A DNA stretch of 64,000 nt from Arbacia lixula (lineage: Eukaryota > Echinodermata > Echinoidea > Arbacioida > Arbaciidae), in NCBI GenBank assembly GCA_963669155.1, contig OZ022595.1:18793871-18857870 (forward strand), in the 5' to 3' direction. Positions within the stretch are counted from its first letter, which is position 1; the number at the start of each line of letters is the position of its first letter. Under the pieces are notes generated by a model. The model worked only from the letters and a program-made list of their open reading frames with translations. It was not told the origin of the DNA and ran no database searches. Shown piece after piece: positions 54,401 through 64,000 of this stretch. The translations under genes were made by a program, and so were the position numbers.

Positions 54401-57400
54401 ATTTGATATATTGGAAATCGAACCGAAAATAACTGAATTAATGTCATGCGTTTTTGTTTTAGTTGACTTTGTCCTGCGAGACCCGCGGGAGCGTGACGAC
54501 GACAAAAAGGAAGACATACCCCCTCACAGGGCGGAGTTGTCTGTGGTGCCCAAGCCCTGGAACAAGGCATTCTTGGCGGCTCAGACCGGTATCATCCAGG
54601 ACCTAGACATCACCAACCCCACCATGCTGCAGGTGCTAGAGCTTTGGCACGTCTCCTTCGGGTAAGACCAGTCATAGGCTTTGAGTATTAGGCCTGCCAT
54701 CGGACTAAAAACCATGTATGCGGTTACACTGAAAAGGTCTCCTTCGGGTAAGACCAGTCATAGGCTTTGAGTATTAGGCCTGCCATTGGACTAAAAACCA
54801 TGTATGCGGTTACACTGAAAAGGTCTCCTTCGGGTAAGACCAGTCATAGGCTTTGAGTATTAGGCCTGCCATTGGACTAAAAACCATGTATGCGGTTACA
54901 CTGAAAAGGTCTCCTCCGGGTAAGACCAGTCAAAGGCTTTGAGCATTAGGCCTGCATTGGACTAAAAACCACGTATGCGGTTACACTGAAAAGGTCTCCT
55001 TCGGGTAAGACCAGTCATAGGCTTTGAGTATTAGGCCTGCCATTGGACTAAAAACCATGTATGCGGTTACACTGAAAAGGTCTCCTTCGGGTAAGACCAG
55101 TCATAGGCTTTGAGTATTAGGCCTGCCATTGGACTAAAATCCATGTATGCGGTTACACTGAAAAGGTCTCCTTCGGGTAAGACCAGTCATAGGCTTTGAG
55201 CATTAGGCCTGCCATTGGACTAAAAACCATGTATGCGGTTACACTGAAAAGGTCTCCTTTGGGTAAGACCAGTCATAGGCTTTGAGCATTAGGCCTGCCA
55301 TTGGACTAAAAACCATGTATGCGGTTACACTGAAAAGGTCCTCTTCGGGTAAGACCAGTCATAGGCTTTGAGCATTAGGCCTGCCATTGGACTAAAAACC
55401 ATGTATGCGGTTACACTGAAAAGGTCTCCTTTGGGTAAGACCAGTCATAGGCTTTGAGCATTAGGCCTGCCATTAGACTAAAAACCATGTATGCGGTTAC
55501 ACTGAAAAGGTCTCCTTCGGGTAAGACCAGTCATAGGCTTTGAGCATTAGGCCTGCCATTAGACTAAAAACCATGTATGCGGTTACACTGAAAAGGTCTC
55601 CTTCGGGTAAGACCAGTCATAGGCTTTGAGCATTAGGCTTGCATTGGACTAAAAATCATGAATGCGGTTACACTGAAAAGGTCTCCTTTGGGTAAGACCA
55701 GTCATAGGCTTTGAGCATTAGGCCTGCATTGGACTAAAAACCATGTATGCGGTTACACTGAAAAGGTCTCCTTCGGGTAAGACCATTCATAGGCTTTGAG
55801 CATTAGTCCTGCCATTGGACTAAAAACCATGTATACAGTTACACTGAAAAGGTCTCCTTTGGGTAAGACCAGTCATAGGCTTTGAGCATTAGGCCTGCCA
55901 TTGGACTAAAAACCATGTATGCGGTTACACTGAATAGGTCTCCTTCGGGTAAGACCAGTCATAGGCTTTGAGCATTAGGCCTGCATTGGACTAAAAACCA
56001 TGTATGCGGTTACACTGAAAAGGTCAAACGTCAATGAAATTTGACAAAATATATGTTATTGGTAAAGCTAGAAATCAAATGACCCATTTTTGCCAAATCA
56101 GTTTCAAAGTGGAATATTCACCTGGAGATGAGTTAATGAGCATTGAGGTCATGTTCTCACAGGTCAAAGGTTAAAGGTCATGAACTGGTAATTTGCACAT
56201 CAAGTTTTATATTAAGTATTATATATACAAATCCTATAATCTAATGGTATTTTTTCCCAAATAAGACAGATAAGCATAGAAGATTATCAATTCAAACCAA
56301 GAAGAAACTCACAAAAAGGTGGAGACATATTCCATTACTTAAATGATGGTGGTGTTGAAATGCTGTCAAGTTTCGTCCTTTTTCATTACTTCTTGATATT
56401 TTCTCCTACCTTCCAGAAACTTGCGGCTTGTTGACATTCAGGAATTCCATCAGAAGACAACCTCAATGGAGCTGCCTCTATTTCAGACTCTTGTCATGCG
56501 CCACATAGAGGGTGCCAAGGAGAAACTACTCAAGAAGTGAGAATTTTTTTTTTCAGCCCATGGTATTACCGGATTCTATCAGTTATAGTTTTCTGCAACA
56601 TGGATCATTTGTCCCACAAGCAATGGTCCCGCACAGTCATATTGATGTTTGCAAAATCATCTTTCATTCACTGAATAATTGTAAAATAGCTGTACAATTA
56701 TATCAACTTACAATCAACTTTATCTACCATGAGGCCAGTCAATAAAGTGCAAGGAATGTAGTTATGGCAGTGTAAGCTAATTGTGAGCCACATTAGAGTT
56801 ATATGAAACTCTGCCATTCTCTTAAAAGATTCTTCCAATTTACATTGAAAAATTGTTTTCAGTGATTCATTCTTTAACTAAAAGCTAACCCCAAATGGTT
56901 CCTTGATAGTATTTCCCTGCCACTGCAAAGTAATAAAATTACTCCTTGCAGCAATTTTAAATAAATTAAGTGATCTGTTAACCATGTGAATAATCCAGCG
57001 TAATTGCCAGCCTACCCTGTAAGTGGCAGCCTAGTCCACCTCCACCGGTAATATACCAAGATGCTAACAAGAACACTTACACCAAACTTGACACCACAAA
57101 GCTATTCTATATAGTTCATCTACCAAGATGCTAACGTGAACACTAACACCAAACTTGACATCACCAAGCTATTCTATATAGTCATACATGTCAGATTGTC
57201 TTGATGCAATAATACGGTGTTCCCTAAGTTGCAGAACAAATATTACCACTACAACTGCCGCAAGCCACACATCTAACAATAAAGATAGCAAGAACAACTG
57301 CAGTGATAATTAACTTAGATGCTAACATTAACACAACCACAAAACCTGACATCACCAAGCTATCCTCTATATAAATCTCTCTTGATGCTCTTTCAGGTGG

Positions 57401-60400
57401 TTCCCTGAGGTGCAGAACATCTATTACCAGGGCAACCGCCGCAAGCTTGTGCCTAGCAACCATGATGGCAAGAAACTAGAGGCTTTCTTCAACTGTGCTG
57501 CCACACTGATGACCCAGCAGCTACAGGATCTGTGCCTTGTCTCCATGGACGACTTCACTAGTCTTATCTACCAGCCACCGGTGAGTTACGGATGATAAAA
57601 ATCTGCCTAGATATCTATGGACTCCTTAGGAGTTATTGTAACATGTGCTTATTTAATGATACTCCATAAACTCGGCCTTCGAAACTTGGACCAACATCTA
57701 GACAACAATATGAATTTAGACCATTCCATAAGAACACTGTTTAGGATCTATTTTCACCATTTCTCTCCCCCACCATGTGGTGCTTGCAATAATAAGGCAA
57801 AAGAGCGTAACCGTAAAAATAAAATTTTCTCTGAAACAACAAATCCACTTTACTTAAATTTTGTGAAAATATATTCAAGGAATATTCTAAGAAGTGTACC
57901 GTATTTAATAGGACACAATCGAAAGACAAAAATATGGGAAAGGATTGAACTTTCAATCTTATTTATCCCAGAACACGATATTTTGGGTTGTGTTCTTGTG
58001 CTTTATTATGGCCGTGCTCTATGGGTTCTGTGTGGGTTACCTGTGAATAAGTCCCTATGTGGTACATGAAGTGTTAAAGATAACATTTCTATTCCCTCCT
58101 GTCTTTCCCTCTTGATGACTTACAGACCTCTATCCGAGCCTTTGAGCACCCTGGCTTTGTGATCCGTCTAGTTCTGGACGGAATGGACATCAAGTTTGAG
58201 CCAACCTTCGCAGACTTTGAGGTGGTGTTGCTGAATGTGTATGACGTGATGATGAAGGCTGTCAGCGTCGTGCCTCGGGTTGAGACCAAGCTCTACTCAG
58301 AATGGGTGAGGATTCCAGGAGAGAAAAACTGGCTAATTTGTATGATTTGTCTGTCTACTGTATTTAAGTGAAATAACTGGAGTTGCCCATTCATACAGCA
58401 AATCTCAACTGTAAATCTTCATGTTACACAAAAGTGAGTAACATTTATATACATATTGTGATCGTTGCAATGACTTGTAAAGTTTAATGATTGGTTGTAA
58501 TAAATCAATTTAAAGTGTCAATCCTTTTCTTTTGTGTGACCTCACAACGAACGCAAGATGTTGATATTAGATCAATTAATCAATGACTTCAATTTCCAAT
58601 GTCAATCATTTTCTTAACACTGTGCATTGTTTTTGTCACATGATCTCAGAACGGACCCAAGTCCAAGGCCACGCTGCGCCCTATTGTGCTGGATGACATC
58701 CTGAGTGCACACAGGGCAAAGGTCAAGGAGGTCATCAAAAGGGAGAGCACGGGGCCCCAGGAACATCTCAAGATCTACGACAAGTACATGTTCCTTATCA
58801 ACAAGCAGGTATGCTAAATGACATGGCAGAGTCTAATTCGCCATACTACATAAAAGGAAAAAAAAAAATCATCCAATAATGCACTGCGCAGACCCATCTA
58901 AAACTGTTATGCAATCATCCCCATTTCCGGTTCAAATGCCAGCTAATGTATGGAGATGGAAGTTGGTATAACTGCAAACTAAACTTAGTTCTTGCTGCAA
59001 AGTGTATTATATGCTGATTTTTCAGTATGTATAGTGTGGAGGATTCTTCTCATTCTGCCAATTTGCACCACTGTTTAATGATAAAAAAATCATGCCTTCC
59101 GTGTTACTTTTAAATGTGCATTTAACTTTGTATCAGAGGTGGCAATTATTTAGTATCATTTTGTTTCTAAACGGTGTTGAGGGTATTTACATTATTCTTG
59201 TTGTGCTTGCTTGTGCGTCTAGATATATATCGCAGAAATACACAGCAGTGGATGTTCGTTTCTGTCAGTCTTGTTGTGTGTATACTAGTGCAGGGAAATA
59301 TTTGCTGATACAGTAGAAGTGGAATGGATAAGAAGTGGAGTTTGTAATTTTCCACCATGTCTCCCCCCCCCCCTCACCCCACCCCACCGCCCTCAGGCGG
59401 ATGGTGATGTGGACCAGTTCATGCAAGAAGAACACAACTTTGAGGAGTATACCAAGGAGGTGGAGAAGTACCACAAGCTCAACGAGGAGATCATGTTTCA
59501 CACCAGGAAGGTGGGTCAAACAAACAATGCTCCATATAGAGGAAAGTTGTCTCTTAATGCACCCCGCAGCGACTTCCAGGGCCCCGTTGCATAAAGCTTA
59601 CCATCGATGGTAACTTGACCATCAATGGCAACTTCTATGGGAAACCTTGAATTTGATTGGCTGTCCAGGAATGTCACCATGGTAGTTACCATTAATGGCA
59701 GAGTTACCATTAATGGTAAGTTTTATGCAACAGGGCCCAGATGTATTTTCAGTCATGTCCGCTTCTTTCTCACACACTAGACAGGAAGCGGATATGACTA
59801 CAAACAGAATGCAAACTTGGTGGCCTGATGCATCATGGGATGGCTTTTCCTTATGTGCGGTATGGATGATTAACTCAAATTATCCTCGCCATGAAGATAT
59901 GTAGTAAGCCAACCTGAATTTCAAGGCTTACTAGCAATGTGAGGGTTGAATGAATGAAAACAAATTGAAAGAACAGATTGATTCATAACACATAGACAAA
60001 GAAGCAAGTAAAGAAAGATAAGATAGATGAATAGATACATGGATAAAACATATTGATTAGTGAAAAGACAGATGAATGAATGAATTGATCCATAAATAAA
60101 TAGAGAGACAAGCAAACATACAAGCTAACAATTACAAATGTTTGAGTTTACAAGTAGAAAATATGAGTTAAGCAAACCATCCAAACACACAAACACTCCA
60201 TGGTCCAACCAGAAAAGATTTTTTTTTCAAAATATATATTCCATTTATTGCAACCACTTTACATCTATTTGTACAAATGTCAATGGTTAGATTAAAAAAA
60301 TCTTCACTGGAACAAAATGGCTGAATGTGATGGTGATTAATGAGGAGTACAGCTTTGTTTTCTCCTTCAGTTAACATTACGATGAATGTCTTGATAAAGT

Positions 60401-63400
60401 TTTCTACTGGTGCATACTATTTTAAACAAAACAACCCTCACATTTACCATACAAAACATGGTAAATTTGACGTGCATATATCTAACTAAAATGTTATACA
60501 TTGCACAAATATTGTTGTCTACATATTTTTCAGAAAAGTTTGTTAAGTGTGGGAGCTTTTGGAAGACATTTGTTGGAGAAATCTGTTGAATTTAGTTTAT
60601 TTAACAGTTTAAGTAAACAATTGATGATTAAGAGGCTTTATAAAGACATTAAAGAAATCAATTTGCTCAGAAGAATGTCACAAATTATTAAAGAGCTAGC
60701 AATACAAATCCGAAGTTAACCATTTTGATGCTAGACAAACTAATACTCTTTTGGATTTGTGTGTAGCTCCAGTGCCAGAATGACACATTAAAAGTGACAT
60801 TGAGTGATGAACCATTATCTAACTAAAGGTAGGGCTGCTTCAGAGACTATCCCCATTTGATGATCATAGACATCACACATAATAACACAACATTTCTTTT
60901 ATTTCATTTTAATGGTAATTCAGGATGGAGCTGATCAGAGAAAGGTTTGTAGAGGAAGTTTGATGTGGGGATGGCTATAAAATTTTCTTTGACTTCATAT
61001 TTCAGACCTGATTGTGAACAACTTTGTGAACATAGTGTGAACTAACATTTTCATTCTCCTTGTAACATTTCCTTGTAGATTTAGTGAATCTCAATATTTT
61101 GAGTCATGCTATTATGTTCATTTCTTGCCTTGTGTATATCATACTCCACTATAAAAATGATGATTATGATTTGAGATCTTGATTTTCTCACAATTTAATT
61201 GAAGGTAACAGTCTTGTTTTAATTATCATGAGATTTCTTACAAAAGCGTTATTCCCAATCTAGTTTGAATATTTCAGATGAAGACAGTTTGATCTATTGC
61301 TGTTTGCAATTTTATTGTAGTCCTGCAAGAACAAGTACTCACTTTACACAATTTTATTTTGTTTAAAGTGAATACTTGTTCTTGCAGGAATACAGAAAAT
61401 GCATCAGGTTTGAATCATTTTATTATTGAATAGGTACCGGTACTTCTATTATTTTGTATTTAAAATGTACAGGGATAAATTCATTGGAGAAATAAATGAC
61501 TAACATTATGGTAAGGCTACCAGATATATTTTTTTCAGCAAATCGATAAAGCGATAAGTCATTCAATATTATAAGTGTCTAACTGAATATGTTGAAATTC
61601 TTGTAAGTAGATTAGAACAAACCTCATGGATGAAACATGCAAGCATCCAGTTGAAATGTGCAACGTACATCTGTGACTATATTAAATGCAATTGTCATTT
61701 TCTCACCTACGTTGTAACACAACAGAATGTGGAAATGATGGAAAAGGTCTGTAATTTTGTAACATTCACTCACCATTCCTTGTAATGCACCAAACAAGTT
61801 CTCATTGTTACTCACATTGTATAGTAACTTAATCATGTTGATTCTATGTGTGTACTTTTTGTATGGGCAGACATCATTACTGCACATGTTTATTACAAAT
61901 TACTGGCATCCTTCGCAAGATCGAACTTACACATATTTCTGGGGGGTGTTTCACCAAGCTGTTCGTAAGTTATGAACGACTTTACGAACGACTGGTGATC
62001 CCTTCTTGTGCTAAATGCAATACCACACTCTGTTCACTGAGAATCTGACTTAGCACAAGAGGGGATCACCAGTCGTTCGTAAAGTCGTTAGTAACTTACG
62101 AACAGCTTGGTGAAACACCACCCAGGTATATTAACTCTTTGCCATTTATTCAGATATACACACACAATACACACACATTCTAGTTTGCCTGGCAGACAAA
62201 GGGTTAAGGGTTCTCTCATACAGCTAACTCCCCAGGATGGTCACAAGCAATGCCCTTGCTGTCAATCTCCTGAACCTTGTGAGGATTTCTAGTTGAATAT
62301 TGATACCTATTTCATATGCTTGAATACAGTGGAGCCTGAGATCAAATGCACAGTGATTGCAATCAAATGCAATCAGCTCCATACATTGACTGCAGTCTGA
62401 CTGCAATAGATTGCAATCAGCTGCGACGTTGATCTCAGACCCAGCTGTATATGCATCTACACAGCTCACACAATACCTTGACAGAAATCAGTGATTATGC
62501 CTCAGGGTTCTTGTGATGTGACATATAGGTGTTTAATGGTGCTTTATTGAATTAAATCTTATTTTATTTCAGTGGGGCTTTTGTGGTGATGTGGGACTTT
62601 TTTTTTAGCCATGGAGCTTGATATCCAATGAAATATGCTACAAATCTTGAGTGTATTTACATGTAAACAGTAATTGGTGAAAGCGCTTGAGCATTTTTTT
62701 GTATGCCTTCCATTTGATTAAGTTATCATGGTATAGATAAAAATATTTTGTCCAAACATATGAATTTTTACAAACAGTACAGTTTCATGAAGCCTTGCCT
62801 GACAATGTAGTGTAAGAAATATATAAACATCATAGATGCGCTGTTGGAAAAAAGTGCATTCAAACAGCCGAAAAAATATGTTGAATTTTCAAAAAAATGT
62901 GGACCATGAATAAATAAATAAATTTCTTGAGTTCAATGTTTTATAATTACCATTGATTTCAATCATATAAAAAGAAAATTCCCTAAAAGACTGTATGTGT
63001 TTTTTTCTGGTGATTGATCCTACCACTAGTTTCTACAAATAATCTGGTATTGATATATTATGCACAAGTTCTGCTTCGTGTGATTTACAAAGGTGCTGGT
63101 TTTTATTCTTTTGTGAATGTTGTGCTGCTCATGCCATGTGACATTGTTAGATATTGTCAATATACAAGTTGTTCTCTTAAATGGTATTCACATATTCAAA
63201 GAAGGTAGGTATGTCATTTTTGGGGATTCCAAATTCACTGTGTATTAGTGTAAGAATTGTCATGTAGGCTAGAACAAATGTGAAGGACTCTTTGCCCTGC
63301 TCTGTCCGTTATCTTTTAGTTTTGATAGATAATCAATTTGATAACTGTCAAATATGCACTATATGTACATTTAAATATCCTAATAGATATGTATATTATT

Positions 63401-63800
63401 TAATTAAATTGTTTAGCAACATATTATCATCCAATATACACTAGGTAGATGAGATAAAGATTTACCAAATGAGCATATGGAAACATAGATATCATGCCCA
63501 ATATCTTTTCTAATTTACCATAACATTTAGATATATATATATTGTCACAATGTATATAACTAAATTCAGTCACATATTTTCAACCCAATGTGTACTAAGC
63601 ACCCATATAAACATCAGTCTGTTGCCAGTGGGTTTAGTGTAAGATTGTTAGCCTCTGCTCTCTGATTGCCAGGTTGTGCGTCTAGGGATGTTTGAGCTTC
63701 ACTGCGACGAGCTGATCCGAGCCTTGTCCAAACGGGCAGAGAGTCTGATGGAGAGACTACTGGCTAGGATGTGCAAGGACCACGCTGACGCAAATCGCAA
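47270..63800 (+). CDS. DNAH7: Axonemal inner-arm dynein heavy chain DNAH7, N-terminal tail (13 exons, continues past the window)
   Basis: Exons: 47270-47284, 49958-50029, 50747-50855, 51784-51916, 52542-52638, 53865-54048, 54463-54661, 56417-56536, 57397-57580, 58126-58305, 58650-58808, 59397-59510, 63673-63800. All junctions are GT-AG and in phase, giving 564 codons. Matches to human DNAH7 from memory are extensive: [119 protein letters not shown] and [16 protein letters not shown]. This is the stem that assembles single-headed inner-arm dyneins in cilia and flagella; the linker, AAA+ motor and stalk are beyond the window. The first ~110 residues are basic and poorly conserved. Confidence 0.93.
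47285..48221. other. DNAH7 intron 1, no recognised feature
   Basis: AT-rich intron DNA before the first MITE; nothing recognised. Confidence 0.5.
48222..48418. mobile_element. TA-flanked hairpin MITE, copy 5 (arm deletion)
   Basis: TA plus CACTTCAGCTCAAAGAAATT and right end CCAATTCCTTTGAGCTGTAG. The left arm lacks the GGAGCCGCAGTTTTAA portion, so only part of the hairpin can form. Confidence 0.85.
48974..49153. mobile_element. GTGTTTCACC palindromic MITE, copy 2
   Basis: GGGGTGTTTCACCAAGATGT with inverse TTGGTAAAACACCCCC. It has the same inner CGACTGGTGATCCCTTCTTG arms as the copy at 34942. Confidence 0.9.
49154..49957. other. DNAH7 intron 1, no recognised feature
   Basis: Intron sequence up to exon 2; nothing recognised. 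Confidence 0.5.
49958..50029 (+). CDS. DNAH7: DNAH7 exon 2 (72 nt)
   Basis: Acceptor TTATTCCGCAG, donor GTAAGT. It encodes [16 protein letters not shown] then SLLPTLPA. Lysine-rich, like the start of vertebrate DNAH7. Confidence 0.8.
50030..50746. other. DNAH7 intron 2, no recognised feature
   Basis: AT-rich intron; nothing recognised. Confidence 0.5.
50747..50855 (+). CDS. DNAH7: DNAH7 exon 3
   Basis: Acceptor TTTGTTGCAG, donor GTAAGT. It encodes [19 protein letters not shown] then [22 protein letters not shown] begins only 13 nt after the exon end. Confidence 0.8.
50869..51178. mobile_element. TTAA MITE in DNAH7 intron 3, central deletion
   Basis: Left end CTATACTGTACTGGGAAGGC lacks its TTAA and first bases. 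The right end TTCCCAGTGCAGTATATGCC is followed by TTAA. The central hairpin is shortened. It sits next to the exon 3 donor. Confidence 0.85.
51342..51411 (+). repeat. (GA)n microsatellite
   Basis: About 70 bp of nearly pure GA repeat in DNAH7 intron 3. Confidence 0.95.
51784..51916 (+). CDS. DNAH7: DNAH7 exon 4
   Basis: Acceptor TTGTTTTTCAG, donor GTAAGA, phase 1 to 2. It encodes [17 protein letters not shown] and [15 protein letters not shown]; the last part matches EREEFRHSLVNVM of human DNAH7. Confidence 0.88.
51917..52541. other. DNAH7 intron 4, no recognised feature
   Basis: AT-rich intron; nothing recognised. Confidence 0.5.
52542..52638 (+). CDS. DNAH7: DNAH7 exon 5
   Basis: Acceptor CTTACCTGTAG, donor GTAAGT. 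It encodes [17 protein letters not shown] and on to TAAEKDIL, a linker that leads into the conserved RYYYYIHNG of exon 6. Confidence 0.82.
52762..53242 (-). mobile_element. L1/Tx1-like LINE 3' fragment with target duplication
   Basis: TATATCTAGGTTTT flanks both sides (52762-52775 and 53229-53242). Between them the minus strand has a poly-A end and encodes [29 protein letters not shown] and [15 protein letters not shown], the usual carboxyl end of L1/Tx1-type proteins. A clean, 5'-truncated insertion in DNAH7 intron 5. Confidence 0.85.
53681..53757 (+). pseudogene. Partial duplicate of DNAH7 exon 6 start with its acceptor
   Basis: TTTCTCATCTGCATTTCCAT and a CAG acceptor precede codons for [14 protein letters not shown], compared with [14 protein letters not shown] in the real exon 148 bp downstream. 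The similarity then stops, and no good donor follows, so it looks like a truncated or decayed exon copy. Confidence 0.8.
53865..54048 (+). CDS. DNAH7: DNAH7 exon 6
   Basis: Acceptor TGCATGTACAG, donor GTGAGG, phase 0 to 1. It encodes [37 protein letters not shown] and [17 protein letters not shown], nearly identical to human DNAH7. Confidence 0.93.
54049..54462. other. DNAH7 intron 6, no recognised feature
   Basis: Short AT-rich intron; the open frame through it is chance. Confidence 0.6.
54463..54661 (+). CDS. DNAH7: DNAH7 exon 7
   Basis: Acceptor TTTTGTTTTAG, donor GTAAGA. It encodes [40 protein letters not shown] and [13 protein letters not shown]. Its last nine or so bases and donor are the first part of the 86-bp repeat array that follows. 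Confidence 0.93.
54652..56026 (+). repeat. 86-bp minisatellite, ~16 copies, carrying an exon end and splice donor
   Basis: Each unit starts TCTCCTTCGGGTAAGACCAG, meaning the last codons of exon 7 and its GTAAGA donor, and continues TTTGAGTATTAGGCCTGCCA to ATGCGGTTACACTGAAAAGG. Unit starts are 85-86 bp apart. Units differ at a few sites (CTTTGG, CTCCGG, GCATTGG). Confidence 0.95.
56027..56416. other. DNAH7 intron 7 after the array, no recognised feature
   Basis: Unique AT-rich sequence leading to the exon 8 acceptor. Confidence 0.6.
56417..56536 (+). CDS. DNAH7: DNAH7 exon 8
   Basis: Acceptor CTACCTTCCAG, donor GTGAGA, phase 2 to 2. It encodes [17 protein letters not shown] and [20 protein letters not shown], matching SLRLVDIKEFH and HMESAKEVLLK of human DNAH7. 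Confidence 0.92.
56537..57050. other. DNAH7 intron 8, first part, no recognised feature
   Basis: AT-rich intron; nothing recognised. Confidence 0.5.
57051..57375 (+). repeat. Diverged duplications in DNAH7 intron 8
   Basis: The block GATGCTAAC ... ACCAAACTTGACATCACCAA ... CTATTCTATATA occurs at about 57058, 57125 and 57315. The second copy is followed by the exon 9-like sequence at 57198-57298, and the third by the real exon 9. Confidence 0.85.
57198..57298 (+). pseudogene. Decayed copy of DNAH7 exon 9 start
   Basis: TGTTCCCTAAGTTGCAGAAC and ATTACCACTACAACTGCCGC parallel GGTTCCCTGAGGTGCAGAAC and ATTACCAGGGCAACCGCCGC of exon 9. The copy has an in-frame stop, a small deletion and no CAG acceptor, so it is a fossil exon. 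Confidence 0.8.
57397..57580 (+). CDS. DNAH7: DNAH7 exon 9
   Basis: Acceptor GCTCTTTCAG, donor GTGAGT. It encodes [40 protein letters not shown] and [12 protein letters not shown], all strongly conserved in DNAH7. Confidence 0.93.
57581..58125. other. DNAH7 intron 9, no recognised feature
   Basis: Holds a 150-codon open stretch (57617-58069) with no recognised motif or splice logic; read as chance. Confidence 0.5.
58126..58305 (+). CDS. DNAH7: DNAH7 exon 10 (180 nt)
   Basis: Acceptor GACTTACAG, donor GTGAGG, phase 0 to 0. It encodes [39 protein letters not shown] and [11 protein letters not shown]. Confidence 0.93.
58306..58649. other. DNAH7 intron 10, no recognised feature
   Basis: AT-rich short intron; nothing recognised. 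Confidence 0.6.
58650..58808 (+). CDS. DNAH7: DNAH7 exon 11 (159 nt)
   Basis: Acceptor ATGATCTCAG, donor GTATGC, phase 0 to 0. It encodes [20 protein letters not shown] and [16 protein letters not shown], matching LKPIILNEIIDAH and EHLKLYDKYDFLI. Confidence 0.93.
58809..59396. other. DNAH7 intron 11, no recognised feature
   Basis: AT-rich intron ending in a C-rich tract before the exon 12 acceptor. Confidence 0.6.
59397..59510 (+). CDS. DNAH7: DNAH7 exon 12 (114 nt)
   Basis: Acceptor CCGCCCTCAG after a long C-rich tract, donor GTGGGT. It encodes [20 protein letters not shown] and [14 protein letters not shown]. Confidence 0.9.
59579..59738. mobile_element. GGGCCC-ended palindromic MITE, copy 4
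   Basis: GGGCCCCGTTGCATAAAGCT and the inverse ATGCAACAGGGCCC, with ACCATTAATGGTAAG palindromes. It lies 68 bp after DNAH7 exon 12. Confidence 0.85.
59739..61320. other. DNAH7 intron 12, no recognised feature
   Basis: About 1.6 kb of AT-rich intron with a loose GATA/GAATGAAT-rich patch at 60010-60090. No element boundary seen. Confidence 0.5.
61322..61388. repeat. Near-perfect hairpin
   Basis: CCTGCAAGAACAAGTACTCA at the left and TGAATACTTGTTCTTGCAGG at the right pair with few mismatches around an AT-rich loop. Single copy, perhaps a tiny MITE. Confidence 0.8.
61941..62123. mobile_element. GTGTTTCACC palindromic MITE, copy 3
   Basis: GGGGGGTGTTTCACCAAGCT and inverse AGCTTGGTGAAACACCACCC, with the inner CGACTGGTGATCCCTTCTTG arms. 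Confidence 0.9.
62326..62449. mobile_element. Short inverted-repeat element with CTGAGATCAA ends
   Basis: ACAGTGGAGCCTGAGATCAA at the left and TTGATCTCAGACCCAGCTGT at the right are imperfect 20-bp inverses. The inside has repeated TTGCAATCA motifs. Confidence 0.65.
62450..63672. other. DNAH7 intron 12, end part, no recognised feature
   Basis: AT-rich intron before exon 13; nothing recognised. Confidence 0.5.
63673..63800 (+). CDS. DNAH7: DNAH7 exon 13, last in the window
   Basis: Acceptor TGATTGCCAG, donor GTATGT, phase 0 to 2. It encodes [20 protein letters not shown] and [19 protein letters not shown], matching IRLGMFEMHCEELIRALAKR in human DNAH7. Confidence 0.93.
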
Positions 63801-64000
63801 GTATGTTGCACTTTAACGCTGCGTTCACATAAAATCGGTTTGCTGCCAGAGCTGTTCTTCATTGCTAATGATTTCCCGCCATAGCAAAGCATGAAGATTG
63901 CATCACATAGTGATCTTTAAATACCAAGACAATCAGCTGCTTTACCAGAATGAAGGAATCACATTCTGAATCAAGTTACAGTGTCTTGGTGTACACTAAG

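Noticed and set aside
54652-56026. Regular repeat array that might recall CRISPR
   Set aside because: The units are contiguous 86-bp repeats with no variable spacers, in a eukaryotic intron, and start with exon sequence.
57617-58069. 150-codon frame in DNAH7 intron 9
   Set aside because: No recognised motif, and the flanking exons join correctly without it.
1-64000. LTR retrovirus-like elements, Polintons or other capsid-bearing elements
   Set aside because: No long terminal repeats, integrase, protease, capsid or protein-primed polymerase motifs were seen; all reverse transcriptases here are non-LTR type.

Overview
The window is animal nuclear DNA, AT-rich, with intron-split genes, dense short inverted-repeat transposons (MITEs) and non-LTR retrotransposons. 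Gene content, frequent TACATGTA-type motifs and jockey/L2-type LINEs suggest a marine invertebrate, perhaps an echinoderm such as a sea urchin. The species assignment is inference.

Two large host genes lie head to head. On the minus strand, 41169 down past base 1, is the amino-terminal part of a neurobeachin-like BEACH protein (NBEAL1/NBEAL2 type). Twelve coding exons are visible, from the start codon onward, and one internal exon was not found. On the plus strand, 47270 to past 63800, is the amino-terminal tail of the axonemal inner-arm dynein heavy chain DNAH7. Its 13 exons join in one frame and give about 564 residues. About 6.1 kb separates the two start codons. It holds a foldback element, several LINE 3' ends, a SINE and an RFX/X-box-like site near the DNAH7 start. 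As I recall, both human genes map to 2q32-q33, so the pairing may be ancient linkage.

Almost everything else is transposon sequence in introns or between the genes. NBEAL intron 4 (12726-28167) holds a stack of nested insertions: a TTAA-flanked palindromic MITE was split by a 5'-truncated jockey-type LINE and by a tandem 1.6-kb repeat ending in a perfectly placed hairpin, and that repeat was in turn split by a LINE whose ORF1 and ORF2 are both open. At least four palindromic MITE families recur three to six times each, and several single-copy foldback elements are present.

The most unusual pattern is repeated local duplication across exon-intron boundaries. An 86-bp unit carrying the end of a DNAH7 exon and its splice donor is repeated about 16 times (54652-56026). 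Decayed copies of the starts of two other DNAH7 exons and of the end of one NBEAL exon lie in neighbouring introns. I saw no LTR retrovirus-like element, Polinton, CRISPR array, rRNA gene or convincing functional tRNA.
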